A stretch of 64,000 nucleotides of DNA from Chryseobacterium vaccae (GCF_009602705.1 NZ_VSWH01000001.1:3100001-3164000), one strand, 5' to 3'. Positions 1 to 8,731 are shown, counted from the stretch's first letter. Numbers and translations are program-made. The notes: generated by a model from the letters alone, not told the origin.

Positions 1-1
1 A

Positions 2-1210
2 TTTTTGTTCTGGATACTGCTGAGTGGCAGGACAAAAATTTACAATATCCCGAGAAACCTCACATACACCTTGTTTCTGGAACGTCTTCTGGTACACTTT
101 TTATTTTTTATACTGGGTGTTCTGCTGATTGGAAAAGTAAGTAAAAATGTATTTTTCACTTCGGATATTTACTGGCTTTCATTTTACCTTTTTTTCTGTA
201 TTTTCTTTACGAAGTCTATTATATTCTTTTCTATCAAATATTTTCGTTCTTTGGGGATCAACTACAGGAACGTTATGTTTTTGGGAGAAACAGATGCTAC
301 AGACATTTTAAAGAATATATTTCAAAACAGGAAAGATTACGGATATAAAATCTTTGAATATGAAAAATCCGATATCAATGACTTAGACCTAGTGAACTTT
401 TGGAAAAAAAATGGTATTCACACCCTGTTTTTATCAACAGAAAATAACTTCAGCGAACAAGAGGAAACACAGATCTTCCGGCTGGCAGAGGACAATAAAG
501 TACACGTATCCCTGATACCGAGTATTACCCAAAGTGATTTTTTCCTTTATGACTTAGGCTATATTCAGACGCAGCCTATTCTTAATCAGGCAAAATATCC
601 TTTAGACTATTATGCTAATTATCTGGTAAAAAGAACTTTTGACATGGCATTTTCCATTATCATATTGCTTTTTATCTGTTCATGGTTATTCCCGATTGTT
701 GCTCTTTTCATAAAAGCAACTTCAAAAGGGCCTGTTTTTTTTGTTCAGAAAAGATATGGTTTTCACGAAGAAGTATTTGATTGTCTTAAATTCAGAACAA
801 TGGTTGTAAACGATCAGTCTGCCATTAAAACTACAGAAGAAAATGATTCCAGAATCACCAGTATCGGAAAATTTCTGAGAAAGACCAGCCTTGACGAACT
901 TCCACAATTCATTAATGTATTGAAAGGAGACATGTCTGTTGTAGGGCCACGCCCTCATATGCTGGCTGTTGACAATTATTACAAACCTAAAATCGGGAGA
1001 TACAGTTTGAGAAGCATGGTAAGTCCGGGTATTACCGGTCTAGCTCAGGTAAGTGGTCTGCGGGGAGACTATGGAGATGTGGAAATAGAAATGAAAAAAA
1101 GAATTCTTGCCGATGCTTTTTATGTGCGAAACTGGAGCTTTGTTTTGGACCTGGTGATCATTTTCAAGACAGTTTTCCTGGTTATCGGCGGAGATAAAAA
1201 CGCGAAATAA
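2..1210 (+). CDS. Undecaprenyl-phosphate sugar phosphotransferase (WcaJ/PssY-like), 5' truncated
   Basis: Bacterial sugar transferase that would load the first sugar phosphate onto the undecaprenyl carrier for capsule or exopolysaccharide synthesis at the inner membrane. The frame is open to the window edge, so the true start lies upstream; 402 residues are visible. The first ~75 residues contain hydrophobic segments, followed by a nucleotide-binding-like middle part. Around residues 210-240 comes a membrane segment introduced by KRTFDMAFS, then the catalytic domain with KFRTM, SLDELPQ and VVGPRPH, which are hallmarks of the family. It is a long two-part form (N-terminal membrane and CoA-binding-like region plus C-terminal transferase). 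Exact sugar specificity cannot be read from the sequence. Confidence 0.88.
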   Translation, partial: FLFWILLSGRTKIYNIPRNLTYTLFLERLLVHFLFFILGVLLIGKVSKNVFFTSDIYWLSFYLFFCIFFTKSIIFFSIKYFRSLGINYRNVMFLGETDATDILKNIFQNRKDYGYKIFEYEKSDINDLDLVNFWKKNGIHTLFLSTENNFSEQEETQIFRLAEDNKVHVSLIPSITQSDFFLYDLGYIQTQPILNQAKYPLDYYANYLVKRTFDMAFSIIILLFICSWLFPIVALFIKATSKGPVFFVQKRYGFHEEVFDCLKFRTMVVNDQSAIKTTEENDSRITSIGKFLRKTSLDELPQFINVLKGDMSVVGPRPHMLAVDNYYKPKIGRYSLRSMVSPGITGLAQVSGLRGDYGDVEIEMKKRILADAFYVRNWSFVLDLVIIFKTVFLVIGGDKNAK

Positions 1211-1326
1211 GTTAAACATACTAAGGAACAGATTGAGAAAACCCAGTGGGTTCTGAGGTTCAATATCGTTCAGACCTTAAACTCATTCTTAACTTTAATT
1301 AAATAAAAAAAGTCTAATTTAGCAGC

Positions 1327-2079
1327 ATGTTAAAAAAGTTTTTCACAGCTGTAGGAGAATACATTATCCTGCTAGGTAAATCCTTACAGAAGCCTCAGAA
1401 AATGAGGGTTTTCTGGAAGCTGTTCATGAGAGAAATTAATGATCTCGGAGTCAATTCTTTTGGGCTTGTGATCTTCACTTCTATATTTGTGGGAGCAGTA
1501 GTTGCTATCCAGATGTTCAATAATTTTGATTCTTCTTCTTTCCCGATTCCGCCTTCCTTCGTGGGTTATGCTACGAAAGCAGTTTTGGTTCTGGAATTTT
1601 CGCCCACCATTATCAGTCTTATCCTGGCGGGTAAAGTAGGATCTTATATTGCATCCAGTATAGGAACCATGAGGGTTTCCGAGCAGATTGACGCATTGGA
1701 CATTATGGGGGTGAATTCGCCCAACTTTCTGATACTTCCAAAAATTTTCGCCTGCGTTATTTTCAACCCTATTCTTATTGCCATCAGTATCGTATTCGGT
1801 ATCGGTGGAGGCCATCTGGCAGGTATGCTTACCGGGAACTGGACTGAGAATGATTATATAGTAGGGATTCAGATGTATATGCCGAACTTATTCGTGTATT
1901 ATGCATTTATCAAAACTACTGTATTTGCTTTTATCATTGCTACGGTCCCTTCCTATTTCGGGTATAACGTAAAAGGAGGATCACTGGAAGTAGGTAGAGC
2001 AAGCACCCAGGCGGTGGTATGGACAATGGTATTTATTATCATTTCCGAATTAATTTTAACCCAATTAATATTAAGCTGA
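1327..2079 (+). CDS. MlaE-family ABC transporter permease
   Basis: Integral membrane permease of the MlaE/YrbE family, which moves phospholipids or related lipids between inner membrane and periplasm. The 250-residue length is normal and there are about five hydrophobic segments. The stretches LEFSPTIISLILAGKVGS and SEQIDALDIMGVN match the conserved MlaE core. Its TGA stop overlaps the ATG of the next gene by one base, so permease and ATPase are translationally coupled. No MCE-domain (MlaD) gene lies in the window, so the substrate-binding partner must be encoded elsewhere. Lipid transport is inferred from the family. Confidence 0.9.
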   Translation: MLKKFFTAVGEYIILLGKSLQKPQKMRVFWKLFMREINDLGVNSFGLVIFTSIFVGAVVAIQMFNNFDSSSFPIPPSFVGYATKAVLVLEFSPTIISLILAGKVGSYIASSIGTMRVSEQIDALDIMGVNSPNFLILPKIFACVIFNPILIAISIVFGIGGGHLAGMLTGNWTENDYIVGIQMYMPNLFVYYAFIKTTVFAFIIATVPSYFGYNVKGGSLEVGRASTQAVVWTMVFIIISELILTQLILS

Positions 2080-2894
2080 TGATTGAGGTAAAAGATCTTA
2101 AGAAGAGTTTTGGCGATGTTGAAGTACTTAAGGGAATTTCAACTTCTTTTGACAAAGGAAAGGTAAACCTGATCATCGGGCAGAGCGGCTCGGGAAAAAC
2201 TGTTTTCCTGAAAAGTTTACTGAATGTATATCAGCCCTCATCAGGAGAAATTCTTTTTGATGGTACGGATATCAATACGATGACCAGAGACCAGAAACAG
2301 CATCTGCGTTCGGAAATCGGGACCGTATTTCAGGGCAGTGCACTTTTCGACTCGCTAACGGTGGAAGAGAATATCATGTTTCCGCTGGATATGTTTACAA
2401 ACCTTACATTCCGGGAAAAAAAGAAAAGGGTTTTTGAAGTGATAGGCAGGGTACACCTTGATAAAGCGGGCAGAAAATTTCCGTCTGAGATTTCCGGGGG
2501 AATGCAGAAGCGTGTGGCCATTGCAAGAGCCATCGTGAACAACCCGAAATATCTGTTCTGTGATGAACCGAACTCGGGACTTGACCCTTACACCTCCAAT
2601 ATTATTGATGACCTTCTTCTCGAAATTACAAAGGAATACAACACCACAACCATCATCAATACCCACGATATGAATTCGGTAATGACAATTGGTGAAAAAA
2701 TTGTATACCTGAGACTGGGAATTAAAGAATGGGAAGGAAATAAGGATGTTCTTATCACCGCAGGCAATAAAAATCTTATTGACTTCGTTTATTCTTCAGA
2801 ACTGTTTAAAGAATTGAGAGAATATCTACTTGAAAATAATAAAACGATTGAAAATACAATCACAAAAATAGACGATAATGAAAAAGGTACTTAG
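2079..2894 (+). CDS. MlaF-type ABC transporter ATP-binding protein
   Basis: ATPase partner of the preceding MlaE-like permease. I start it at the ATG overlapping the permease stop (271 aa) because this gives the standard ABC N-terminus MIEVKDLKKSFG; a frame open 60 bases further upstream lies inside the permease gene. It shows Walker A GQSGSGKT (residues 34-41), signature SGGMQKRVAIARA, and Walker B with DEPNSGLDP, where Asn replaces the usual Thr. The C-terminus overlaps the next gene by 17 bases. Function as a lipid importer or exporter ATPase is inferred from family and partner. Confidence 0.92.
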   Translation: MIEVKDLKKSFGDVEVLKGISTSFDKGKVNLIIGQSGSGKTVFLKSLLNVYQPSSGEILFDGTDINTMTRDQKQHLRSEIGTVFQGSALFDSLTVEENIMFPLDMFTNLTFREKKKRVFEVIGRVHLDKAGRKFPSEISGGMQKRVAIARAIVNNPKYLFCDEPNSGLDPYTSNIIDDLLLEITKEYNTTTIINTHDMNSVMTIGEKIVYLRLGIKEWEGNKDVLITAGNKNLIDFVYSSELFKELREYLLENNKTIENTITKIDDNEKGT

Positions 2895-3489
2895 TATAGC
2901 ATTAATCGGGTTCTCTATGTTGGCTACTGCACAGATCTCACTGGCAGGTAAAGCCAACTTAATATTCCCGACAGGTTCTCCTTCATGGAAAAATATCAAG
3001 GGAACGGTAAATGATGCGATTGACGGAACAGGAAAAAACAATGCAGGTTTCAATGTAGGACTTTCATTAAAAGTAGGACTTCCAACTTCACTTTTTGTAA
3101 TGCCGGAACTATATTATACTCACTTCAAAAATGAATTTACTACCGAGAATACTACTTTCGATGTAAAAAGCAACCGTATTGATATGCCGGTTCTTGTAGG
3201 GTATAATGTATTAGGAAATATGCTGGGGGTTTTCGTAGGGCCAGTGGCAAGCTATAATTTGAGTACGGATAATACATACAATGATTTTAAAGAAAACGCC
3301 AAAAATAATTTTACAGTAGGTTACCAGTTCGGAGCCCAGCTGGAAATTAAAAAACTGATTGTGAATGCTAGATATGAAGGGGCTTTCAGTAAGGATGAGA
3401 GAAACTTCATCAATAAAGTTTCAGGATCAGAAATCAGATATGATAACAGGCCTAACCTATTTATGGTAGGTTTAGGATATAAGTTTTAA
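2878..3489 (+). CDS. Outer-membrane beta-barrel protein (porin-like)
   Basis: A 203-residue secreted protein. Residues 1-18 form a signal peptide ending ATAQ. The rest is rich in alternating polar and hydrophobic residues, with regularly spaced aromatic strands, and ends in F (GLGYKF), typical of a small eight-stranded barrel of the PorT/OmpX-like type. The start ATG lies inside the end of the MlaF-like gene (17-base overlap), so it is cotranscribed with the lipid transporter and may be an outer-membrane element of the same system. That link is inference from position only. Confidence 0.75.
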   Translation: MKKVLSIALIGFSMLATAQISLAGKANLIFPTGSPSWKNIKGTVNDAIDGTGKNNAGFNVGLSLKVGLPTSLFVMPELYYTHFKNEFTTENTTFDVKSNRIDMPVLVGYNVLGNMLGVFVGPVASYNLSTDNTYNDFKENAKNNFTVGYQFGAQLEIKKLIVNARYEGAFSKDERNFINKVSGSEIRYDNRPNLFMVGLGYKF

Positions 3490-3510
3490 ATCAATCGAAA
3501 TAACAACTAT

Positions 3511-3546
3511 AAAAAAGCCCTCTAAATCTTAGATTTGAGGGCTTTT
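3511..3546. terminator. Bidirectional terminator between convergent genes
   Basis: Hairpin of AAAAGCCCTC paired with GAGGGCTTTT, flanked by A and T runs usable on both strands. It ends the MlaE/MlaF/barrel operon. It also covers the last codons and stop of the convergent gene that ends at 3529. Confidence 0.8.
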
Positions 3547-3840
3547 ATTCTGTTCCTGAAGTTCTGCTTCGCGTTTGGCAATCTCAGCCGCCTGTTTTTC
3601 CAATTCTTCTTTATCCTTCTGCAGCTGTTTAAATTCCTTTTTTTTCTGCTCAGCTTTAAGAGCACTTCCTTTACTCATATAACCTACCATTCCTCCAATG
3701 ATCAGCCCGATTCCTACACCAGCCATCATTCCCATCATATGAGAGAGAGTAATTTTTTCAACGGTAAAATCCGTTGTAAGGTAAAAAAGCAGTGCTGAAA
3801 CCGCAAGCAGTATAAGCCCGGTAATTGATAAGCTCTTCAT
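3529..3840 (-). CDS. Small membrane protein with coiled-coil tail, unknown function
   Basis: A 103-residue protein I do not recognise. Residues 1-24 and about 33-54 are hydrophobic, the second Gly/Met-rich (MMGMMAGVGIGLIIGGMVGY). The final ~45 residues are strongly charged and heptad-like (EQKKKEFKQL, KEELEKQAAEIAKREAELQEQ), predicting a cytoplasmic coiled coil behind two membrane helices. It is monocistronic, and its last codons sit inside the terminator hairpin. No catalytic motif is visible. Confidence 0.7.
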   Translation of the reverse strand: MKSLSITGLILLAVSALLFYLTTDFTVEKITLSHMMGMMAGVGIGLIIGGMVGYMSKGSALKAEQKKKEFKQLQKDKEELEKQAAEIAKREAELQEQNKSPQI

Positions 3841-3865
3841 AATATCGTGTTTAGTGGTTGTAGTA

Positions 3866-3907
3866 AAAAAGCCTTACTAATTTACGAAAAAATAAAATAA
3901 GGCTTTA
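3866..3907 (-). terminator. Terminator after the M48 protease gene
   Basis: AAAGCCTTA pairs with TAAGGCTTT around a 21-base loop. On the minus strand the hairpin is followed by a run of six T, placed 20 bases after the protease stop codon. Confidence 0.65.
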
Positions 3908-3927
3908 TACAAGATTAAAAATTCAAA

Positions 3928-4734
3928 TTATATCTTTCCTCCGGCAGCTTTATAATATTCTAAAGCTTTCGGAAGGTTTTTATTGATATCGGATATTCTG
4001 GTTTCCGGATTCGGGTGGGTAGAAAGGAATTCCGGTTGTCTCGCTCCTGAAGAGGCTGCTTCCATTCTGTTCCAGAATGGTACTGCTTCTCTTGGGTCAT
4101 ATCCTGCCATAGACATCAGGTATAATCCCATCTGGTCTGCCTCAGATTCCTGGCTTCTTCCATATTTCAATAAGGCAACCTGTGATCCGATAGGATACGC
4201 CTTTTCAAAAATACTTGCCCACTGTGCATTGGAAATTGTACTTCCTAAAATAGCTCCTCCATACTGGGCCATCATCGCCTGAGAAATTCTTTCATTTCCG
4301 TGACCTGCCAACGCATGGGAAACCTCGTGTCCCATTACTACTGCAAGACCATTATCATTTTTTGTCACCGGCAGAATTCCTGTATATACGGCAACTTTCC
4401 CACCGGGCATACACCATGCATTCAGTTCATTACTCTGTAACAGATTGAATTCCCAGTTGTAATTCGCCAGATCTGCTGACCTTCCGATGTTCTGATAATA
4501 TTTTTCCGCAGCACTTTTTATCCTGCTTCCAACACTCACTACTCTTTTAGCATCTGCGGTACCGGTGATGATCTTAGATTTAGACAATGTCGTTTTATAT
4601 TCCTGTGCAGACATTGTTAATATTTCTGAATTATTGGCGATCTGTAACGAAGACCTTCCCGTAATCGGGTTGGTTGTACAAGCTGAAACTGTCAGAGCAA
4701 TAGCTCCTATTCCTAATAGTTGTGTTATTTTCAT
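3928..4734 (-). CDS. M48-family metalloprotease lipoprotein
   Basis: Zinc metallopeptidase of the M48 (LoiP/BepA/Oma1-like) group, likely an envelope quality-control protease. I start at the ATG giving MKITQLLGIG, because it yields a lipoprotein signal with lipobox Cys at residue 19; 32 extra residues upstream are open but not signal-like. The zinc motif HEVSH is at residues 136-140, and the third ligand Glu lies in QESEAD near residue 196. The 268-residue length is normal. It is divergent from the DUF4251 gene. The specific substrate is unknown. Confidence 0.9.
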   Translation of the reverse strand: MKITQLLGIGAIALTVSACTTNPITGRSSLQIANNSEILTMSAQEYKTTLSKSKIITGTADAKRVVSVGSRIKSAAEKYYQNIGRSADLANYNWEFNLLQSNELNAWCMPGGKVAVYTGILPVTKNDNGLAVVMGHEVSHALAGHGNERISQAMMAQYGGAILGSTISNAQWASIFEKAYPIGSQVALLKYGRSQESEADQMGLYLMSMAGYDPREAVPFWNRMEAASSGARQPEFLSTHPNPETRISDINKNLPKALEYYKAAGGKI

Positions 4735-4794
4735 TGTTCGAGTGGTTAATAATTCAACATTTACAATTTCTATTCCAAAATGGTGAAGAAGGAA

Positions 4795-4802
4795 TATATT
4801 TG
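4795..4802 (+). promoter_or_regulatory. Promoter -7 box for the DUF4251 gene
   Basis: TATATTTG is a perfect match to the Bacteroidetes -7 consensus TAnnTTTG. A TTC triplet (consensus TTG) stands 19 bases upstream at 4773-4775. The box lies about 40 bases before the chosen start, so transcription should begin near 4808. Confidence 0.5.
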
Positions 4803-4841
4803 CATACATTTTGCTATTTAAAATTAACAATAATTATGGTT

Positions 4842-5393
4842 ATGAAAAAGTATATTTCACTTATATTTATTTTTGGATTTCTATTTTTCTTTCAAAGCTG
4901 TTCTTCACAGGCTTCAGCAGATCCAAAAACAGTAGATGCTCTGGTAAATTCCCAGGATTTCACATTCCATGCACAGCGTGCCAACACCACCAGCTATGAT
5001 GTGATCAGGATTATGAATTCCATGCCGAATTCCACTGCATCAAGAATGCTTGACCTGAACGGAAATTATACCATCGAAATGCATCAGAATACCATGGAGG
5101 TTGTTCTGCCTTATTTTGGAAGAACATTTAACACCACCTTCGGAAACCGCGATGGCAGCAGCTACAGATTTAGTTCCAAGGATTTTACAGTGCAGAAATC
5201 TCAAAATAAAAAAGGCACCTGGACTCTAAAAATCAAACCCAACGATGTTCAAAACGTAGATGAAATGTATATAGAAGTTTTTAAAAACGGAAAGACCTTT
5301 GTATCCATCAGAGGGAATGACAGACAGCCGATCACCTATGACGGTTATATTTCAAAAAATGAAGAAAATAAAAAGGAGGAAACTAAGCCCTAA
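4842..5393 (+). CDS. DUF4251-domain lipoprotein
   Basis: A 183-residue Bacteroidetes protein of the DUF4251 family. The start MKKYISLIF gives a lipoprotein signal ending in FFQSC; an ATG two codons upstream (4836) is an equally possible start. The body contains the family pattern: FTFHAQRANTT, an inner segment on NGNYTIEM, a central FGR motif, and the late DGYIS. Expected location is a lipid-anchored periplasmic or outer-membrane face. No biochemical role is established for the family as far as I know. It converges on meaB and overlaps its end by 4 bases. Confidence 0.82.
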   Translation: MKKYISLIFIFGFLFFFQSCSSQASADPKTVDALVNSQDFTFHAQRANTTSYDVIRIMNSMPNSTASRMLDLNGNYTIEMHQNTMEVVLPYFGRTFNTTFGNRDGSSYRFSSKDFTVQKSQNKKGTWTLKIKPNDVQNVDEMYIEVFKNGKTFVSIRGNDRQPITYDGYISKNEENKKEETKP

Positions 5394-6376
5394 TCCTTTT
5401 TTGACAGAAACTTTTCAACAAATAACTTTGCTTCAGTACTTGGATTGGAAACCATTTCTGAAGCATTTTTTTTGTGCATAAGATAAGCTTCTTCTACAGA
5501 ATCACTTTTTTTCATCAGGGCAAGAATATATTCCTGAACCCAATATTCAAATCTTTTTTCTGCCTGCTGTACACGAACCTCTTCAAAGCGGCCAGCTTTC
5601 TTTTTAAGGCTGATGAATTCATCAATTTTACCATAAACCTCATCAAGCCCCTCATTATTTAAAGCTGAACCAAGCAATACAGGAATTTTCCAGTTTTTTT
5701 CTTTTGGTGGAATAAAATCTAAGGCACGTTTCAGCTCCAGTCTTGTATTTTTGGCTTTCTGTAAGTTGTCCTGATCTACTTTATTAATGAAAATAAGATC
5801 TACCATTTCCATGATGCCGCGTTTGATTCCCTGAAGCTCATCTCCGCCGCCAATAATTTTGAGAAATAAAAATACATCTGTAATATCAGCAACTAAAACT
5901 TCGGACTGCCCTACTCCTACAGTTTCTATCAGAATATAATCATAGCCTGCTGCTTCGCAGATCATCATTGTTTCAAATGTTGTATTCGCAACACCTCCTA
6001 AAAAACCGGAACTTGGGGAAGGCCGGATAAATGCATTTTCTTCTCTGGCCAGTTCTTCCATTCTGGTTTTATCCCCTAAAATACTTCCCTTATTAATAGA
6101 AGAGCTGGGATCTATGGCCAGAACTGCTACTTTTTTGCCATTGGCAATAGCAAGCCTTCCAAAACTCTCAATAAATGTAGATTTTCCGGCACCGGGAACT
6201 CCGGTTATTCCTACGCGGACAGATTTTCCGGTAAAAGGCATTATACTCTTTAAAAGTTCTTCTGCCTGGGTTCTGTGTTCTGCTTTTTTACTTTCAACTA
6301 ATGTAATCGCTTTTGCAATCAGGCGTTTATTTCCTGATCGTATTCCTTCTATTAGCTCTTCTGTAGAAAATTTCAT
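5390..6376 (-). CDS. meaB: MeaB, methylmalonyl-CoA mutase-associated GTPase
   Basis: G3E-family GTPase that protects and reloads the adenosylcobalamin cofactor of methylmalonyl-CoA mutase (MeaB/ArgK family). The start MKFSTEELIEGIRSG gives 328 residues, the usual length; 18 upstream codons are open but unlike the family. P-loop GVPGAGKST is at about residues 59-67, followed by DPSSS, ETVGVGQSE and the base-specificity motif NKVD. The cognate mutase is encoded at 13703-15823, about 7.3 kb away on the same strand, so the two are not in one operon here. Confidence 0.95.
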   Translation of the reverse strand: MKFSTEELIEGIRSGNKRLIAKAITLVESKKAEHRTQAEELLKSIMPFTGKSVRVGITGVPGAGKSTFIESFGRLAIANGKKVAVLAIDPSSSINKGSILGDKTRMEELAREENAFIRPSPSSGFLGGVANTTFETMMICEAAGYDYILIETVGVGQSEVLVADITDVFLFLKIIGGGDELQGIKRGIMEMVDLIFINKVDQDNLQKAKNTRLELKRALDFIPPKEKNWKIPVLLGSALNNEGLDEVYGKIDEFISLKKKAGRFEEVRVQQAEKRFEYWVQEYILALMKKSDSVEEAYLMHKKNASEMVSNPSTEAKLFVEKFLSKKD

Positions 6377-6510
6377 TGATCCAAAATTAATAATTAAAAC
6401 TGAATAGTCAATAATATAAAGGCATAACAAAAGAATCCTTTCTGTTATTAATTTTTATTTCTTCTAAATTAAAACTACTGTAAATCTACCCAACGGGAAA
6501 GGGAAATTCC

Positions 6511-6518
6511 TACATTTG
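6511..6518 (+). promoter_or_regulatory. Promoter -7 box for the cytochrome c pair
   Basis: TACATTTG is a perfect TAnnTTTG box, 22 bases before the first cytochrome start codon. I see no good TTG at the -33 position. Confidence 0.45.
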
Positions 6519-6540
6519 TTATTAATCAAATATAAGAAAC

Positions 6541-6831
6541 ATGAAAAAAATAGCCGCTGGCACATTACTTACCGGAATTTTATTAGCATCCTGTACACCA
6601 AAAGCTTCTACCGCATCTCCTGCGGGACCTGCTGTTTCTACGGCTGAACAGATGGCACAAGGGAAAGTAATTTTTGAAAATTCGTGCGGAAAATGTCATA
6701 AATTACCAGATCCTACGGCTCATACATCTGTACAATGGGTAGGCATCATGAACTCTATGGCACCGAAAGCTAAACTGAATGACGAGCAGCACCAGTGGGT
6801 TTATGATTATATTGTTTCTGTGAAAAAATAA
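6541..6831 (+). CDS. Monoheme cytochrome c lipoprotein, copy 1
   Basis: A 96-residue lipid-anchored c-type cytochrome. The signal peptide ends in LLASC (lipid Cys 18), followed by an Ala/Ser/Thr/Pro linker. The heme-binding motif CGKCH is at residues 49-53, and Met 73 in SMAPKAKL is the probable second axial ligand. Such proteins carry electrons in the periplasm. It lies 24 bases upstream of a close paralogue with the same layout, so the pair is probably cotranscribed. The redox partner is unknown. Confidence 0.88.
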   Translation: MKKIAAGTLLTGILLASCTPKASTASPAGPAVSTAEQMAQGKVIFENSCGKCHKLPDPTAHTSVQWVGIMNSMAPKAKLNDEQHQWVYDYIVSVKK

Positions 6832-6855
6832 GCATCATCAACAAAAATAAGGGAT

Positions 6856-7143
6856 ATGAAAAAATTAATTTTAAGTATGGCTGCCGGTTCTGCATTTCTT
6901 GTATCATGCGGACCTAAAAGCACGGCTGTAACAGGCCCGAAGTATACGGCATCTGAACAGCTTGTTCAGGGTAAAACGATTTTTGAAAATTCATGTGCCA
7001 AGTGTCACAAACTTCCTGATCCTGCCAAACATGATGATCAGGGCTGGATAAAAACGTTAAGCAGAATGGCTCCAAAGGCCAAATTAAATGACGAACAGCA
7101 CCAGATGGTTTATGATTATCTGATCTCTGTAAATAAAAAATAA
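6856..7143 (+). CDS. Monoheme cytochrome c lipoprotein, copy 2
   Basis: A 95-residue paralogue of the preceding gene. Lipobox Cys is 18, CAKCH is at residues 47-51, and the putative axial Met 71 is in RMAPKAKLNDEQHQ. From IFENSC to the C-terminus the two copies are nearly identical in pattern, while the signal peptide and linker differ, pointing to an old tandem duplication. The stop codon lies within the downstream bidirectional terminator. Confidence 0.88.
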   Translation: MKKLILSMAAGSAFLVSCGPKSTAVTGPKYTASEQLVQGKTIFENSCAKCHKLPDPAKHDDQGWIKTLSRMAPKAKLNDEQHQMVYDYLISVNKK

Positions 7144-7170
7144 GCTTTCTTTCGAAAGCTTATTTTATTT
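7135..7170. terminator. Bidirectional terminator
   Basis: TAAGCTTTC / GAAAGCTTA hairpin with an A run before and a T run after. It overlaps the stop codon of the second cytochrome and the stop codon of the convergent epimerase gene. Confidence 0.85.
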
Positions 7171-8166
7171 CAGTGCTATCCCTAAGCCCGGTTTTCCGGA
7201 GAGTATAATCGTTCCGTTTTCCACATGATTTCCGGAGGCATAATCATTGGAAATCAGACTGGCTCCGTCCAGGTCTGCAAAATCGGTGAGTCCTGCCAGA
7301 GCACAACCGGCAGAGATTCCAACGGTAGATTCTGTCATGCATCCTATCATTATTTTATACCCCAGTTCTTTTCCTTTTCTGATCATTTCCAGAGCCGGAG
7401 TAAGTCCTCCGCATTTCATCAGCTTAATATTGATGCTTTTATAATAGGGGATCAATTTTTCCAGAGAATCTATATTCCGGCAGTCTTCATCTGCCATCCA
7501 ATTGGCAAAACCCTCTTTTTTTAAAATGGCATACTGATCAACCGGTCGTGGCTGTTCTATATAGGTAAATTTCTGTATTTCTGAGTTTTCCTGAAGCCAG
7601 ATACAATCTTCTTCTGTAAAACTCGCATTGGAATCTAAGGCAATATTCCGGTTAAGCTCCAGCAGTTTTCTGATATGATCTTTATTTAATCCTTTGCATT
7701 TCACTTTAAATTTGTTCCAACTACTTTCTTCCATTTTCCGGATCTGATCTTCACTATTTCCTACTGAAATCGTAATAGAGCTTTCTGCAAGGTTTTCAGA
7801 CGGGAGCCTGTTCAATTCAATAAAACTTTTATTTTCAAGCTTTCCGAATAGATCCCAATAAGCACAGTCTAATGCTGACAACAGAAACAGATGCAGATTC
7901 ATTGCAGAAATAGTTCTGAAAAATTCTTCCGGATGAACAATTGACTGCCTTTCCAGCAAAGGCTGAATTTCTTTTAATTTTAAAACAAAATCCTGAAGGT
8001 TAATCTGATAATAATCTATGCCTACACATTCTCCATATCCTTTGAAATTCAGGCAGGATAATTCTATGAGCAAAGCTTCTCTTCGGTCATAGTTTCCGTA
8101 AGCGATGGAAAATGTTTCTTTCAGCAGAAGCTGTCTGATATCGAAATTGACTGTTATTTTCATCAT
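7165..8166 (-). CDS. Dipeptide epimerase (L-Ala-D/L-Glu epimerase-like, enolase superfamily)
   Basis: Member of the muconate-lactonizing subgroup of the enolase superfamily (333 aa; 332 from a second adjacent ATG at 8163). The barrel residues are present in order: KVKCKG (KxK general base), LDSNASF (metal Asp), YIEQP (metal Glu), ADED (metal Asp) and IKLMKCGG (second catalytic Lys). Near the end is the DLDG motif; a DxD there binds the substrate amino group in dipeptide epimerases, favouring this over o-succinylbenzoate synthase. The expected role is recycling of muropeptide-derived dipeptides. It follows the prfH/TPR genes on the same strand after 64 bases, so it may be the last gene of that transcript. 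Confidence 0.82.
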   Translation of the reverse strand: MMKITVNFDIRQLLLKETFSIAYGNYDRREALLIELSCLNFKGYGECVGIDYYQINLQDFVLKLKEIQPLLERQSIVHPEEFFRTISAMNLHLFLLSALDCAYWDLFGKLENKSFIELNRLPSENLAESSITISVGNSEDQIRKMEESSWNKFKVKCKGLNKDHIRKLLELNRNIALDSNASFTEEDCIWLQENSEIQKFTYIEQPRPVDQYAILKKEGFANWMADEDCRNIDSLEKLIPYYKSINIKLMKCGGLTPALEMIRKGKELGYKIMIGCMTESTVGISAGCALAGLTDFADLDGASLISNDYASGNHVENGTIILSGKPGLGIALK

Positions 8167-8230
8167 TTTAAGTTATGGCAGAAATAAGATTTTAGAGTGT
8201 TTCATCTATTAAAACTACAAAAAAGGAGAC

Positions 8231-8731
8231 TTATTTTTTCTTTTTTTTACTTTTTGGCATTTTACTTTTGATAAATTTTTCTTTCTCCTTCAGCTTATCT
8301 GTCATATTTTGGGAAAGACTGGTTTTCCTTGCTTCTTTAAGAGATTGTAGCGCTTTTTTAAAGTCTCCTTTTTTCTCAAACAAAAGCGATTGGGAACTGA
8401 AAAGGTCTGTCTTATCAATTCCTTTAAGTTTTAAAGCAAATTCTATTAATTTTTCTGCCTGATCATAGTCTTCATTATTCAAGAGACAGCTGATATAATA
8501 TTTGGGGATGTTGATATTGCCGATATTATTCTGTAAAGCTTCTTCAAAATAAGCTTTTGCCGTTTCATAATCTTTCAACACTTCAGAATATATTCTTCCC
8601 ATCAGACAAAGACTGTCGGCATCCTGCGGATCATAAGCCAGGGCATAGTTTAATGCTTCCAGACAGTCTGCGAGGTAGTAAGGATAGTTGTCTACCGCTT
8701 CAAAGTAGTATTTATTTTTAGTTAAGGTCAT
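8231..8731 (-). CDS. TPR-repeat protein with poly-Lys tail
   Basis: A 166-residue cytoplasmic helical-repeat protein. I see about three tetratricopeptide-like units (DADSLCLMGRIYSEVLKDYETAKAYFEEAL; YYISCLLNNEDYDQAEKLIEFAL; SLLFEKKGDFKKALQSLKEA). The C-terminus ends in SKKKKK. Its start lies 14 bases inside the end of prfH, indicating translational coupling. It probably acts as a protein-binding partner; the basic tail could touch RNA or ribosomes. Both are inference. No signal peptide. Confidence 0.72.
   Translation of the reverse strand: MTLTKNKYYFEAVDNYPYYLADCLEALNYALAYDPQDADSLCLMGRIYSEVLKDYETAKAYFEEALQNNIGNINIPKYYISCLLNNEDYDQAEKLIEFALKLKGIDKTDLFSSQSLLFEKKGDFKKALQSLKEARKTSLSQNMTDKLKEKEKFIKSKMPKSKKKKK

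Noticed and set aside
1211..1326. Hairpin AACCC-agt-GGGTT after the sugar transferase
   Set aside because: No T run follows, and the stem is short; I do not call it a terminator.
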